Made by a program: the position numbers and the translations under genes
In this document: piece after piece, positions 27,102 to 34,807 of the stretch
Numbering within the stretch: the stretch's first letter is position 1
How the letters are laid out: each line of letters opens with the position of its first letter
NCBI RefSeq assembly: GCF_900323885.1
Contig: NZ_OOHJ01000022.1
Span: forward strand, 1,364,001 to 1,428,000
Length of the DNA: 64,000 nucleotides
Reading direction: 5' to 3'
Source: [Actinomadura] parvosata subsp. kistnae
Lineage (GTDB): Bacteria; Actinomycetota; Actinomycetes; Streptosporangiales; Streptosporangiaceae
Notes under the pieces: model-generated
What the model was told of the DNA's origin: nothing
The model's database searches: none
The model's input: only the letters and a program-made list of their open reading frames with translations

Positions 27102-27419
27102 GTGTTGCCGGTCCGCACGGGTACGCCATACCTGCCCTGGCATGACCCCCGCGAAGCAACACGTTTACTGCGTTACGCGTTGACTCGCCAGGGGTTCACC
27201 CACACCTGCCGGAGCGACGGCGTGCCCGAGCCATCGATGCCCATCGAGCTGACCGTGCGGTGCGACGACGGATCCTTTGTCGGGAACAAGGAGGGTGGCG
27301 CCCCCGTCACGCATCGCTTTGATGACCCGGTCGGTGCAGCTCATCGCATCGCCGCACGTCGCCGGCGACCGGAGCCTTCGCGCTCCCCCATCGACTCCGT
27401 GTGCGAGTCAACGGCCTAG
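27102..27419 (+). CDS. Small hypothetical protein
   Basis: A possible 105-residue soluble protein starting at GTG 27102 with GAAGG seven bases ahead. I do not recognise a family. It has a conserved-looking core (IELTVRCDDGSFVGNKEGGAPVTHRFDDP) and an Arg-rich tail. Codon third positions are less uniformly G/C than in neighbouring genes, so it may be recently acquired or not coding. In its favour are the divergent GntR regulator and the terminator at 27531 that would end its transcript after a structured 3' region. Confidence 0.42.
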   Translation: MLPVRTGTPYLPWHDPREATRLLRYALTRQGFTHTCRSDGVPEPSMPIELTVRCDDGSFVGNKEGGAPVTHRFDDPVGAAHRIAARRRRPEPSRSPIDSVCESTA

Positions 27420-27508
27420 GACTCCATCCCTCGCCGGAGTCCTGGCGCCGTCGCACGCGGGGCAGGAAGCGCGTCCTGGCGGGTCCCCCACGCCCGCCAG
27501 GACGCGCT
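27418..27508 (+). other. Two strong hairpins in a 3' UTR or small RNA
   Basis: AGGACTCC/GGAGTCCT (27418-27443, 10-base loop) overlaps the stop codon of the small gene. A perfect 16-bp stem follows (arms 27468-27483 and 27493-27508, 9-base loop). With the terminator at 27531 they make a compact RNA of about 150 bases. It could be a 3'-UTR-derived RNA or a mobile-element relic. Confidence 0.5.
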
Positions 27509-27530
27509 CTCCTCCGAGGACCGGCCTCGC

Positions 27531-27563
27531 GCCTCCATCGCTCCCGATGGGGGCTTTTTCTTT
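27531..27563 (+). terminator. Rho-independent terminator
   Basis: GCCTCCATCG pairs with CGATGGGGGC over ten bases (one G-U) around CTCC, and TTTTTCTTT follows. It is the clearest intrinsic terminator in the window and reads rightward. Confidence 0.82.
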
Positions 27564-27764
27564 GCCTGCCGGCGGATCCCGCGACCTGCCGGTCACGTCC
27601 GCCCTCGTCTGCGTACCGCTCACGTCTGCCGCCAAGTCCGCGCCGTCCATCCCGACAACGCCTTCTGCCACACATCATCGACCCTCGGAGGCCGGCCTGG
27701 GGGCTGCTTCGTGATGGTGGGACTGGTGGGATTTTCCGGTACCAATCCAATTCCGGGCCCAAGG

Positions 27765-28199
27765 TCAACGAACGGGAGAATTTTCACCGGACCGGATGGC
27801 GATGCGGCTTTCCGGCGCCCAATCCAGAACCGTCAGCTCCTCGTCCACCTGCGTGAACGTGCCGCGCACCCGCTCCCCCGCCTCCGGCTGACGCTCCGCC
27901 CGCCAGTTTCCATACACCAGAGCCCCCGGTACGGCCGTCAAACGAACCATTACCACTAGGTATGGATCGCGATGCCCCGGAACGAACGGTTGACGGCTGA
28001 CGATCCAGCTCTCAACCGTCCCCTCGGGGACCGTCTCGCGCCAGTGCCAGCCCTCTTGGCGGCAGGCGGCACAGAACGCCCGCGGAGGGAAGCGAAGAGT
28101 GCCGCAGGCGTCACATTCCTGTACCGCGAACTCGTGCCGGGCGAGCCGATCCCACCAGGCACGGGAGTCACGGTCCGGCTCGGGACGGTAGCCGGGCAT
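27765..28199 (-). CDS. DUF35/OB-fold zinc-ribbon protein (thiolase partner)
   Basis: A 144-residue protein with a rubredoxin-like zinc ribbon (CDACGTLRFPPRAFCAAC, four Cys) and a C-terminal OB-fold (GTVESWIVSRQPF...PYLVVMVRL). Such proteins pair with SCP2-type thiolases or aldolases, as ChsH2-DUF35 does with Ltp2 in sterol side-chain removal, where they bind the CoA substrate. ATG 28199 lies in the stop of the thiolase gene (TGATG), so the two are coupled. It probably acts with that thiolase as one complex. Confidence 0.88.
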   Translation of the reverse strand: MPGYRPEPDRDSRAWWDRLARHEFAVQECDACGTLRFPPRAFCAACRQEGWHWRETVPEGTVESWIVSRQPFVPGHRDPYLVVMVRLTAVPGALVYGNWRAERQPEAGERVRGTFTQVDEELTVLDWAPESRIAIRSGENSPVR

Positions 28200-29362
28200 C
28201 ACGCCCTCCTCAGGATCAGGGCGGAGGTGGCGGGCAGGACGTAGCCGGGCTGCGCCGTGGACAGCGCCACCTCGGCGCCCGGCACCTGGCGGTCCCCGGC
28301 CTCGCCCCTGAGCTGGGAGACCGCCTCCGCGATGTGGTTGACGCCGTGGACGTAGCCCTCCGACAGGAAGCCGCCGTGCGTGTTGACGGGCAGCGCGCCG
28401 TCCAGGGCGGTGGCGCCCGAGGCCACGTACGGGCCGCCCTCACCCTTCGGGCAGAACCCGTAGTCCTCCAGCTGCACGATCACCGAGTAGGTGAAGCAGT
28501 CGTACAGCTCGGCCACGTCGATGTCGGCCGGCCCGACCCCGGCCTGCGCGTACAGGCGGGGCGCCAGGGCGGCGGCGGCCGTCACCGTGGGGTCGTCGCA
28601 CGACAGGTGGGAGGTGCCGCCGCCCCAGGCCGCGGCCGAGACGAGCACCGGGTGGCGGCGCAGCGAGCGGGCCCGCTCGGCCGTGGTGACGACGACGGCG
28701 CAGGCCCCGTCGGTCTCCAGGCAGCAGTCCAGGAGGCGGAAGGGCTCGGCGATCCAGCGGCTGGCCAGGTAGTCGTCGAGGGTGATGGGGGTGCGCATGA
28801 GGGCGCGCGGGTTCTTGGCGGCGTTGGCGCGCTGGGTGACGGCCAGGGCGCCGAAGTGCTCGGCCGTGGTGCCGTAGCGGAGCATGTGGGCGCGGGCGTA
28901 CATGGCGAACTGCTGGGGCGGCGCCACGTACCCGTACGGGGCCTGGTACTGCACCTCGGGGCTCGCGGGCAGGCCGCGGCCGGTGCCGCCCATGCGGAAC
29001 TCCGAGCGCGCGTTGATGGCGCGGTAGCAGACGACGACCTCGGCCAGGCCCGCCGCGACGGCGAGCGCGGCCTGGCCGACGACGGCGTGGGAGACGCTGC
29101 CGCCGCCGAACTGGTCGAGGTGCCAGGACAGATCGCTCAGGCCCAGGGCGGGGCCGACGAGGGTGGGCGGGGCCGAGTCGCCGACGCGGTGGGTGGCCAG
29201 GCCGTCCACCTCGTCGGGGGTCAGGCCGGCGTCCTCCAGCGCGGCGAGCACGGCGCGGCAGGCCAGGGTCAGGGTGCTGACGCCGGAGTCCTTGGAGAAG
29301 GGCGTGTAGCCGACGCCGGCGATGGCGGTCCGGTCGGTGAATTCAAGCAAGCGCTTGGGCAC
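28199..29362 (-). CDS. SCP2-type thiolase/lipid-transfer protein (Ltp family)
   Basis: A 387-residue non-decarboxylating thiolase-fold protein of the sterol Ltp group. Features are AIAGVGYTPFSKDSG at the start, DQFGGGSVSHAVVGQA, AELYDCFTYSVIVQLEDYGFC, and VNTHGGFLSEGYVHGVNHIAEAV with the conserved Asn-Thr-His and GG. The partner DUF35 gene follows, as in Ltp2-ChsH2 aldol lyases, so the reaction may be retro-aldol cleavage of a side-chain acyl-CoA rather than thiolysis. I place the start at GTG 29362, directly downstream of a TTGACA-N18-TACCGT promoter, giving a leaderless transcript; GTG 29371 is within that promoter. Operator box 3 overlaps the first codons. Confidence 0.85.
   Translation of the reverse strand: MPKRLLEFTDRTAIAGVGYTPFSKDSGVSTLTLACRAVLAALEDAGLTPDEVDGLATHRVGDSAPPTLVGPALGLSDLSWHLDQFGGGSVSHAVVGQAALAVAAGLAEVVVCYRAINARSEFRMGGTGRGLPASPEVQYQAPYGYVAPPQQFAMYARAHMLRYGTTAEHFGALAVTQRANAAKNPRALMRTPITLDDYLASRWIAEPFRLLDCCLETDGACAVVVTTAERARSLRRHPVLVSAAAWGGGTSHLSCDDPTVTAAAALAPRLYAQAGVGPADIDVAELYDCFTYSVIVQLEDYGFCPKGEGGPYVASGATALDGALPVNTHGGFLSEGYVHGVNHIAEAVSQLRGEAGDRQVPGAEVALSTAQPGYVLPATSALILRRA
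29342..29359 (+). promoter_or_regulatory. KstR2-type operator (box 3)
   Basis: TTCAAGCAAGCGCTTGGG fits AnCAAGnnCTTGnT except for the last base. It lies just downstream of the start point of the thiolase gene and inside its first codons, where a repressor would block elongation or initiation. Confidence 0.78.
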
Positions 29363-29369
29363 ATGCGTC

Positions 29370-29399
29370 ACGGTAGGCAGGCTCTTTCCGGCCTGTCAA
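29370..29399 (-). promoter_or_regulatory. Promoter of the thiolase-DUF35 operon
   Basis: On the minus strand TTGACA (29399-29394) is 18 bases from TACCGT (29375-29370). Transcription would begin near 29363, at the GTG. Confidence 0.6.
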
Positions 29400-29419
29400 C
29401 GCAGGTCCGGGAGTGCGAC

Positions 29420-29449
29420 TTGACACCTTTTCCGCGTTCCCCCTACCGT
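29420..29449 (+). promoter_or_regulatory. Promoter of the flavin reductase-fadE-SDR operon
   Basis: TTGACA at 29420-29425 and TACCGT at 29444-29449 with an 18-base spacer are the same two hexamers and spacing as the divergent promoter. The operator box 4 begins at the last base of the -10 element. Confidence 0.6.
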
Positions 29450-29466
29450 CCAAGCAAGCGCTTGGT
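29449..29466 (+). promoter_or_regulatory. KstR2-type operator (box 4)
   Basis: TCCAAGCAAGCGCTTGGT contains an exact AnCAAGnnCTTGnT. It overlaps the predicted start point (about 29456) of the rightward operon, so occupied KstR2 would block it. Confidence 0.83.
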
Positions 29467-29502
29467 AAGATGGGCTCATTCGGCGGATCGAGGAGGCGGA
29501 CC

Positions 29503-30117
29503 ATGAGCACACACGCTGCCCGGCTGATCGCGCCGGACGGCTGCCGCAGCCTTCCGACGCCCCATCAGCGCAGCAGGATTCGCAACGGAGCCACCATGCC
29601 GACGGGGCACTCGCAGCACAGCCAGAACGGCCAGCTCGACAGCCGCCGTTTCCGGCAGGTGCTCGGCCGGTTCGCGACCGGCGTGGTGGCGATCACGGCC
29701 GTCGACCCCATGGACGGGCAGCCGTGCGGCCTGGCCGCCAACTCCTTCACCTCCGTCTCGCTCGACCCGCCCCTCATCGCGTTCTGCGTGGCCTACACCA
29801 GCACGAGCTGGCCCAGGCTGCGCGGCGCCAAGGCCATGACCGTGAACGTGCTGGCCGAGCACCAGCAGGCCGTGTGCGCGCAACTGGCGACCAAGGGCGG
29901 CGACAAGTTCGCCGGCCTCGCCTGGACGGTCTCCCCCGGCGGCAACCCCGTGCTCGAAGGCGCGCTGGCCTGGCTCGACTGCGCCGTCGAGGCCGAGCAC
30001 CCGGCGGGCGACCACCTGATCGTGGTGGCCCGGGTGCTGCAGCTCGACACGTACGCCGAAGGCGGGCCGCTGGTGTTCTTCCGCGGCGGCTACGGAGGCT
30101 TTGTTGAGCCTTCGTGA
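29503..30117 (+). CDS. Flavin reductase (HsaB/DIM6-like)
   Basis: NAD(P)H:flavin reductase-like protein of 204 residues. The core is RQVLGRFATGVVAITA, PCGLAANSFTSVSLDPPLIAFCV, then MTVNVLAEHQQAVCAQLA and the C-terminal YGGFVEP, all typical of the HsaB/HpaC group that feeds FMNH2 to a monooxygenase. The strong GAGGAGG site supports ATG 29503; a second start at 29596 with GGAG would give a 173-residue form of more usual length, since residues 1-30 are not part of the fold. Its partner could be the LLM oxidoreductase at 2795, but a nearby monooxygenase is not evident. It leads the operon under box 4. Confidence 0.85.
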   Translation: MSTHAARLIAPDGCRSLPTPHQRSRIRNGATMPTGHSQHSQNGQLDSRRFRQVLGRFATGVVAITAVDPMDGQPCGLAANSFTSVSLDPPLIAFCVAYTSTSWPRLRGAKAMTVNVLAEHQQAVCAQLATKGGDKFAGLAWTVSPGGNPVLEGALAWLDCAVEAEHPAGDHLIVVARVLQLDTYAEGGPLVFFRGGYGGFVEPS

Positions 30118-31231
30118 GGAGGCGCGGGCCTGGCTGGAGGAGAGTCTGAGCGGCGAGTTCGCCGGGGCCAGGGGGCTGGGCGGGCCGGGGCGCGAGCACG
30201 AGGCGTACGAGCTGCGCCGGGCGTGGGAGCGCCACCTCGGCGCGCACGGCTGGACCTGCCTGGGCTGGCCGCGCCGCTACGGCGGCCGCGCCGCCTCCAT
30301 CGGCGACCAGGTCGCCTTCCACGAGGAGTACGCCAGGGCCGGCGCCCCCGCCCGCCTCGGCCTCATCGGCGAAGGACTCATCGGCCCGACCATCCTCGAC
30401 TTCGGCACCGCCGAGCAGAAGGACCGCTTCCTGCCGCCCATCCAGCGTGGCGACGAGCTGTGGTGCCAGGGCTACTCCGAGCCGGAGGCCGGCTCCGACC
30501 TGGCCGGCGTCCGCACCAGGGCCCGGCTCGAAGGCGGCGAATGGGTGATCACCGGCCAGAAGGTGTGGACGTCGCTGGCGCAGTGGGCCGACTGGTGCTT
30601 CGCCCTGTGCCGCACCGAGGAGGGCTCGCAGCGGCACCGCGGCCTGTCGTACCTGCTCGTGCCCATGCGGCAGCCGGGCGTCGAGGTCCGCCCGATCGTG
30701 CAGCTCACCGGGACCTCCGAGTTCAACGAGGTGTTCTTCGACGGCGCCCGCACGGCGGCCGGCAACATCCTCGGCGCGCCCGGCGACGGGTGGCGGGTCG
30801 CCATGGCCACGCTCGGGTACGAGCGCGGCGTGTCCACGCTCGGGCAGCAGATCGGATTCAGGCGGGAGCTGGCCGAGGTGATCGCGGCCGCGCGGCGCAC
30901 GGGCGCGATCGACGACCCGGTGCTGCGCGACCGGCTCGTACGGTCGTGGCTGGAACTGGAGATCATGCGGCTGAACGCGCTGCGCGTGCTGCGCCCCGAC
31001 CCCGGCCCCGAGGCGTCGATCACCAAGCTGTACTGGTCGGAGTGGCACCGCAGGCTGGGCGAGCTGGCGCAGGCCGTGCAGGGCCGGGCCGGGCTGGTCG
31101 CGGGCGACGACGGCACGCTCGGCGAGCTGCAGCGGCTCTACCTGTTCAGCCGGGCCGACACCATCTACGCCGGCTCCAGCGAGATCCAGCGCACCGTCAT
31201 CGCCGAACGCACCCTCGGTCTCCCCCGCTGA
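30104..31231 (+). CDS. Acyl-CoA dehydrogenase, long-subunit FadE type
   Basis: A 375-residue flavin acyl-CoA dehydrogenase. Signatures are WCQGYSEPEAGSDLAGVRTRA (flavin and substrate loop), GEWVITGQKVWTSLA, and DTIYAGSSEIQRTVIAERTLGLPR at the C-terminus, which is the FAD-binding tail. It resembles FadE31-type large subunits that pair with short subunits such as the one at 875. Starts are TTG 30101 or 30104; GGAGG at 30094 has better spacing for 30104. It overlaps the reductase gene by 14 bases and shares its operator box 4. Pairing with the distant small subunit is inference. Confidence 0.86.
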   Translation: MSLREEARAWLEESLSGEFAGARGLGGPGREHEAYELRRAWERHLGAHGWTCLGWPRRYGGRAASIGDQVAFHEEYARAGAPARLGLIGEGLIGPTILDFGTAEQKDRFLPPIQRGDELWCQGYSEPEAGSDLAGVRTRARLEGGEWVITGQKVWTSLAQWADWCFALCRTEEGSQRHRGLSYLLVPMRQPGVEVRPIVQLTGTSEFNEVFFDGARTAAGNILGAPGDGWRVAMATLGYERGVSTLGQQIGFRRELAEVIAAARRTGAIDDPVLRDRLVRSWLELEIMRLNALRVLRPDPGPEASITKLYWSEWHRRLGELAQAVQGRAGLVAGDDGTLGELQRLYLFSRADTIYAGSSEIQRTVIAERTLGLPR

Positions 31232-31256
31232 TCGGGCCCACTGAACGGAGCCGCCG

Positions 31257-32030
31257 ATGTCACCGCCGTACCCGAAGGCCCACGGGCTGCTCGACGGAAA
31301 GGTCACGCTGGTCACGGCCGCCGCCGGGGCGGGCATCGGCTACGCCACGGCCAGGCGGTGCGCCGAGGAGGGCGCCACGGTCGTGCTCTCCGACCGGCAC
31401 GAGCGCCGCCTGGCCGCCGCCGCGGAGTCGCTGGCCGAGCTCACCGGCGTCAAGCCGCTCGCCGTCCCGTGCGACGTGACCGCGCAGGCGCAGGTGGCCG
31501 AGCTGTTCGAGGCGGTCGTGCGGGCGCACGGCCGGCTGGACGTGCTGGTCAACAACGCCGGCCTCGGCGGTACGGCGGAGCTGGCCGGCATGACGGACGA
31601 GCAGTGGCACGCCGTCGTCGACGTCACCCTGACCGGCACCATGCGCTGCACCAGGGCGGCGCTGGGGCACATGATCCCGCAGGGCGGCGGCGCCATCGTC
31701 AACAACGCCTCCGTGGTCGGCTGGCGGGCCCAGCGGGGCCAGGCGCACTACGCGGCGGCCAAGGCCGGCGTGATGGCGCTGACCAGGTGCGTGGCGATGG
31801 AGGCGGCCGAGCACGGGATCCGGGTGAACGCGGTGGCGCCGTCGCTGGCCGTGCATCCGTTCCTGGCGAAGGTGACCAGCGAGGAGCTGCTGGCGGAGCT
31901 GGCGGCCAAGGAGGCGTTCGGGCGGTCGGCGGAGCCGTGGGAGGTGGCGAACGTGATCGTCTTCCTGGCCAGCGACTACGCGTCGTACATGACCGGGGAA
32001 GTGGTGTCGGTTTCCTCGCAGCACCCCTGA
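31257..32030 (+). CDS. Short-chain dehydrogenase/reductase (IpdF-like)
   Basis: A 257-residue SDR with an NAD(P) site TAAAGAGIGYATA, NNAG at VLVNNAGLGG, catalytic Ser in NNASVVGW and YAAAK. The unusual cofactor loop with AAAGxGIG in place of TGxxxGIG is shared by IpdF (Rv3559c), a dehydrogenase of HIP-CoA beta-oxidation in mycobacteria. It follows fadE by 25 bases and is under the same operator, which fits the HIP pathway. The assignment to IpdF is by similarity and place. GGAGC precedes the ATG. Confidence 0.85.
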   Translation: MSPPYPKAHGLLDGKVTLVTAAAGAGIGYATARRCAEEGATVVLSDRHERRLAAAAESLAELTGVKPLAVPCDVTAQAQVAELFEAVVRAHGRLDVLVNNAGLGGTAELAGMTDEQWHAVVDVTLTGTMRCTRAALGHMIPQGGGAIVNNASVVGWRAQRGQAHYAAAKAGVMALTRCVAMEAAEHGIRVNAVAPSLAVHPFLAKVTSEELLAELAAKEAFGRSAEPWEVANVIVFLASDYASYMTGEVVSVSSQHP

Positions 32031-32056
32031 CGATATCTTGCGAGACAAGATATCGT
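32030..32056. promoter_or_regulatory. Perfect PadR-type operator
   Basis: Inverted arms of 11 bases, ACGATATCTTG at 32030-32040 and CAAGATATCGT at 32046-32056, flank CGAGA. It lies between the stop of the SDR gene and the PadR ATG, overlapping the only place for the padR promoter. Autorepression is the likely role. Confidence 0.75.
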
Positions 32057-32062
32057 GGGCGC

Positions 32063-32392
32063 ATGAATATGACGGAGCCCATGGTCCTGGCGCTGACCGC
32101 GCTGGTGGACGAGCCGCGGCACGGCTACGGGATCGTCCAGGAGGTCGATCGGCTGTCCGAAGGGCGCGTCCAGCTCAAGATCGGCACGCTCTACGGGGTG
32201 CTCGACCGGCTCTCCGGCGCCGGGCTGGTCGCGCTCGACCGCGAGGAGGCGCAGCAGGGGCGGCTGCGGCGCTACTACCGGCTCACCGACGAGGGCGCCC
32301 GCGCGCTCCAGGAGGAGGCCGCCAGGATGGCGGCCACCGCCGCCACCGCCACCGCCCGCCTGCGCACGAGGACGGCCGGAGGCGCCGCGTGA
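32063..32392 (+). CDS. PadR-family transcription regulator
   Basis: A 109-residue PadR repressor: winged helix LVDEPRHGYGIVQEVDR, GTLYGVLDRLSGAGLV and the wing RRYYRLTDEGARAL, with a short Ala-rich tail in place of a long C-terminal helix pair. Such short forms are the s1 group, often placed just before a membrane protein that they control. No ribosome site is visible ahead of ATG 32063. It is preceded by an exact palindrome and overlaps the next gene (GTGA). The signal is unknown. Confidence 0.9.
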   Translation: MNMTEPMVLALTALVDEPRHGYGIVQEVDRLSEGRVQLKIGTLYGVLDRLSGAGLVALDREEAQQGRLRRYYRLTDEGARALQEEAARMAATAATATARLRTRTAGGAA

Positions 32393-33402
32393 ACCACCAC
32401 GAAGGCATGGGGCTGCTGGAGCGGCGTTACCGGGCGATCCTGCGGCTGCTGCCCGCCTCCTACCGCGCCGAGCGCGAGGAGGAGATGGTGGCCGCGTTCA
32501 TGGAGATGTCCGGCGAGGTCCCCGACGAGGTGAACCCGCGGCCCCGCTGGGGTGAGATCGCGAGCGTGCTCGCGCTGTCGACGCGGGTGCGGCTGGGCGG
32601 GGCCGGCGCCACTCCCGGGCAGGTCGCCCGGGGAGAGGCGGTGCGGCTGGTCGCGCTGCTGGGCATGGGCACGCTGGCCGCCTTCGCGACGGCCGGGCTG
32701 ATCCGCGTCGCCGGGTACGGGGCCGAGCTGTCCGTGGCGGGGGCGCCGGAGTCGGCCGAGCGGCTGAGCTTCATCGGCGACCTGGCGGCATCCGTCCTGT
32801 CGATCCTCGCGTTCGTCACGATCATGCGCGGTCACGTGCGGGCGGCGAAGGCGGCGGCGCTGCTCGGGCTCGTGCCCACGCTGGGCTACGCGGTCCTGCC
32901 GCTCGTGCTGGACGGCACGGACCGCTTCGCGCCGCTTCAGGACGTGGCGAACCTGGCGTTCGTGCTGCTGCCGCCGCTCGCGCTGCTGATCGGCTTCCAC
33001 GGCGGCGTCGCGCCCCGGCGGCGGCCGTGGGCGCTCGCCCTGGCGCCGGTGGCGGCGGGCGCGGCGCTGACGGGGGTGACGATGTTGCTGATCGCGGCGG
33101 ACGCGACCGAGCCGCTGTGGTACTTCCTGTGGCTCGACCACGGCGCGGCGGTCCCCGTGTGGGCGGCGGCCTCGGTGGTCGTGCTGGCCCGCCGCCGTTC
33201 ACCGTCGTGGGCGCTGGCGCTGTCGGCCACCGGGCTGGTCCTGCTGGCGACCCGGCTGCCCCTGCTGGACACCCTGCCCGACGCGCTGTGGCCCACGGTC
33301 GCCGTCCAGTGCGCGCTGCTGGGCACGCTCGCGGTGGCGACGGGCGGCGCCGGGGTACGGGCGATTTCCCAGGGGCCCACGCCCGCGCCAGTGCGACCCT
33401 GA
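32389..33402 (+). CDS. Multi-pass membrane protein, partner of PadR
   Basis: A 337-residue protein. The first 90 residues are soluble and contain LLERRYRAILRLLPASYRAEREEEMVAAF, typical of the membrane proteins linked to PadR regulators in actinomycetes. About eight hydrophobic segments follow. I do not recognise a transport or catalytic motif. The GTG start overlaps the stop of padR and has GGAGG six bases ahead, so the pair is coupled. A CCCTGAC/GTCAGGG hairpin at the stop (33397-33418) may terminate it. Confidence 0.83.
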   Translation: MNHHEGMGLLERRYRAILRLLPASYRAEREEEMVAAFMEMSGEVPDEVNPRPRWGEIASVLALSTRVRLGGAGATPGQVARGEAVRLVALLGMGTLAAFATAGLIRVAGYGAELSVAGAPESAERLSFIGDLAASVLSILAFVTIMRGHVRAAKAAALLGLVPTLGYAVLPLVLDGTDRFAPLQDVANLAFVLLPPLALLIGFHGGVAPRRRPWALALAPVAAGAALTGVTMLLIAADATEPLWYFLWLDHGAAVPVWAAASVVVLARRRSPSWALALSATGLVLLATRLPLLDTLPDALWPTVAVQCALLGTLAVATGGAGVRAISQGPTPAPVRP

Positions 33403-33418
33403 CTCGGCCCGGTCAGGG
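33397..33418 (+). terminator. Hairpin at the end of the PadR operon
   Basis: CCCTGAC (33397-33403) pairs with GTCAGGG (33412-33418) around 8 bases. It overlaps the stop codon. There is no U tract. Confidence 0.4.
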
Positions 33419-33466
33419 AAAGATCGGGGTAGGCGGCAAGGGGATCGGCGACCTAGTGTCCGGAGC

Positions 33467-34762
33467 ATGGGCACACGCTCCTCCTTCCTGCTCGATGTCC
33501 TGATGACGGAGTTCGGCGAGTCGATCAAGCGAGACCCCGCGGCGTTCCGGCGGAAGTTCCGGAAGATGGCGACCTCGCCGTTCGCCTTCTACCGGGGCAG
33601 CGCCTGCCTGTTCTACGCGGACATGGCCGGCGCCTTCGCCGACGGTTCCTACCTCGACGGCCCCACCAGCCGGGTCTGGATCCACGGCGACCTGCACGCG
33701 GAGAACTTCGGCACGTACATGAACGCCTCCGGCGAGCTGGTCTTCAACGTCAACGACTTCGACGAGGCGTACGTGGGCCCGTACGTCTGGGACCTCAAAC
33801 GGTTCGCCGCCAGCGTGGCCCTGCTCGGCTACGCCAAGGCGCTGTCGGACGACTCGATCAGCATGCTCGTGACCGACTTCGCCGGGGCGTACCTGGTCGA
33901 GCTGTCCGCGATCGCGGCCGGCGGGGACGACGCGATCGGCTCGCTCACCCTCGCCACCACCAGCGGGACGCTGCACCGCGTGCTGCAGCGCGCCCGGCTC
34001 AGCACGCGCGTGGCGCTCCTGGACGTGGAGACCGTGATCGAGGACTACGACCGGCGCTTCTCGCTCCTGGAAGGGCGCGAGCCGGTGGACGAGCCGACCA
34101 GGCAGGCCGTGCTGGAGGCGTTCGCGGACTACCTGACCACGCTGCCGGTGCCGGGCAGCCCCGTCGAGCACGTGGTCAAGGACGTGGCGCTGCGCAAGGG
34201 CGTGGGCATCGGGTCGGCGGGGCTGCCGTCGTACAACCTCCTGCTCGAAGGGCGCTCGCAGGCGCTGGAGAACGACGTGATCCTCTACATGAAGCAGGCG
34301 GCGGTGCCGGCGGTGGCGCGGCACGTCACCGACGAGAGGGTGGCCTCCTATTTCCGGCACCAGGGGCACCGCACGGCGGAGTCGCAGCGGGCGCTGCAGG
34401 CCTACGCCGATCCCTGGCTGGGGTACACGACGCTGGGCGGGGTGGGGCAGCTCGTGGCGGAGGTGTCGCCGTACTCGGCGGACCTGGACTGGGACGACGT
34501 CAACGAGCCGGACGAGCTGCGCTCGATCGTGCAGGACCTGGGGCGGGCGGTGGCCCGCATGCACTCGGTGGCCGACGACGACTCCAGCCACGACCTCGTG
34601 GACTTCTCGACGGAAGAGGCCATTGTGGGCGTGATCGGGGACGACCGGGCCGGGTTCGTGGGGATGCTGGTGGACTTCGCCCACCGGTACGGGGCGCAGG
34701 CCCGCGACGATCACCAGCGGTTCGTGGACCTGTTCCGCAACGGGCGGCTGCCGGGGGTGTGA
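33467..34762 (+). CDS. DUF2252 protein
   Basis: A 431-residue protein of the DUF2252 family. It has the kinase-like phosphotransferase elements seen in this group: FAFYRGSACLFYADMAG, VWIHGDLHAENFGTYMNASGELVFNVNDFDEAYVGPYVWDLKR (catalytic HGDxHxxN and DFD motifs), and GVGIGSAGLPSYNLLLEG. The substrate of the family is not known to me. ATG 33467 follows a weak GGAGC. It stands alone between the PadR pair and the SDR gene; no operator is seen. Confidence 0.85.
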   Translation: MGTRSSFLLDVLMTEFGESIKRDPAAFRRKFRKMATSPFAFYRGSACLFYADMAGAFADGSYLDGPTSRVWIHGDLHAENFGTYMNASGELVFNVNDFDEAYVGPYVWDLKRFAASVALLGYAKALSDDSISMLVTDFAGAYLVELSAIAAGGDDAIGSLTLATTSGTLHRVLQRARLSTRVALLDVETVIEDYDRRFSLLEGREPVDEPTRQAVLEAFADYLTTLPVPGSPVEHVVKDVALRKGVGIGSAGLPSYNLLLEGRSQALENDVILYMKQAAVPAVARHVTDERVASYFRHQGHRTAESQRALQAYADPWLGYTTLGGVGQLVAEVSPYSADLDWDDVNEPDELRSIVQDLGRAVARMHSVADDDSSHDLVDFSTEEAIVGVIGDDRAGFVGMLVDFAHRYGAQARDDHQRFVDLFRNGRLPGV

Positions 34763-34775
34763 CCCGCGACTGGCG

Positions 34776-34789
34776 ACCGACCGGTCGGT
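34776..34789. promoter_or_regulatory. Perfect 14-bp palindrome (TetR-type operator)
   Basis: ACCGACCGGTCGGT reads the same on both strands and ends one base before ATG 34790. It is like TetR-family operators. No TetR gene adjoins, so a distant regulator would be needed. Confidence 0.55.
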
Positions 34790-34807
34790 ATGGCATTCTC
34801 CCAGAAC

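Noticed and set aside
27277..27856. Overlapping plus-strand frames through the structured region
   Set aside because: They read through the hairpins and terminator, have no ribosome site and no family resemblance.
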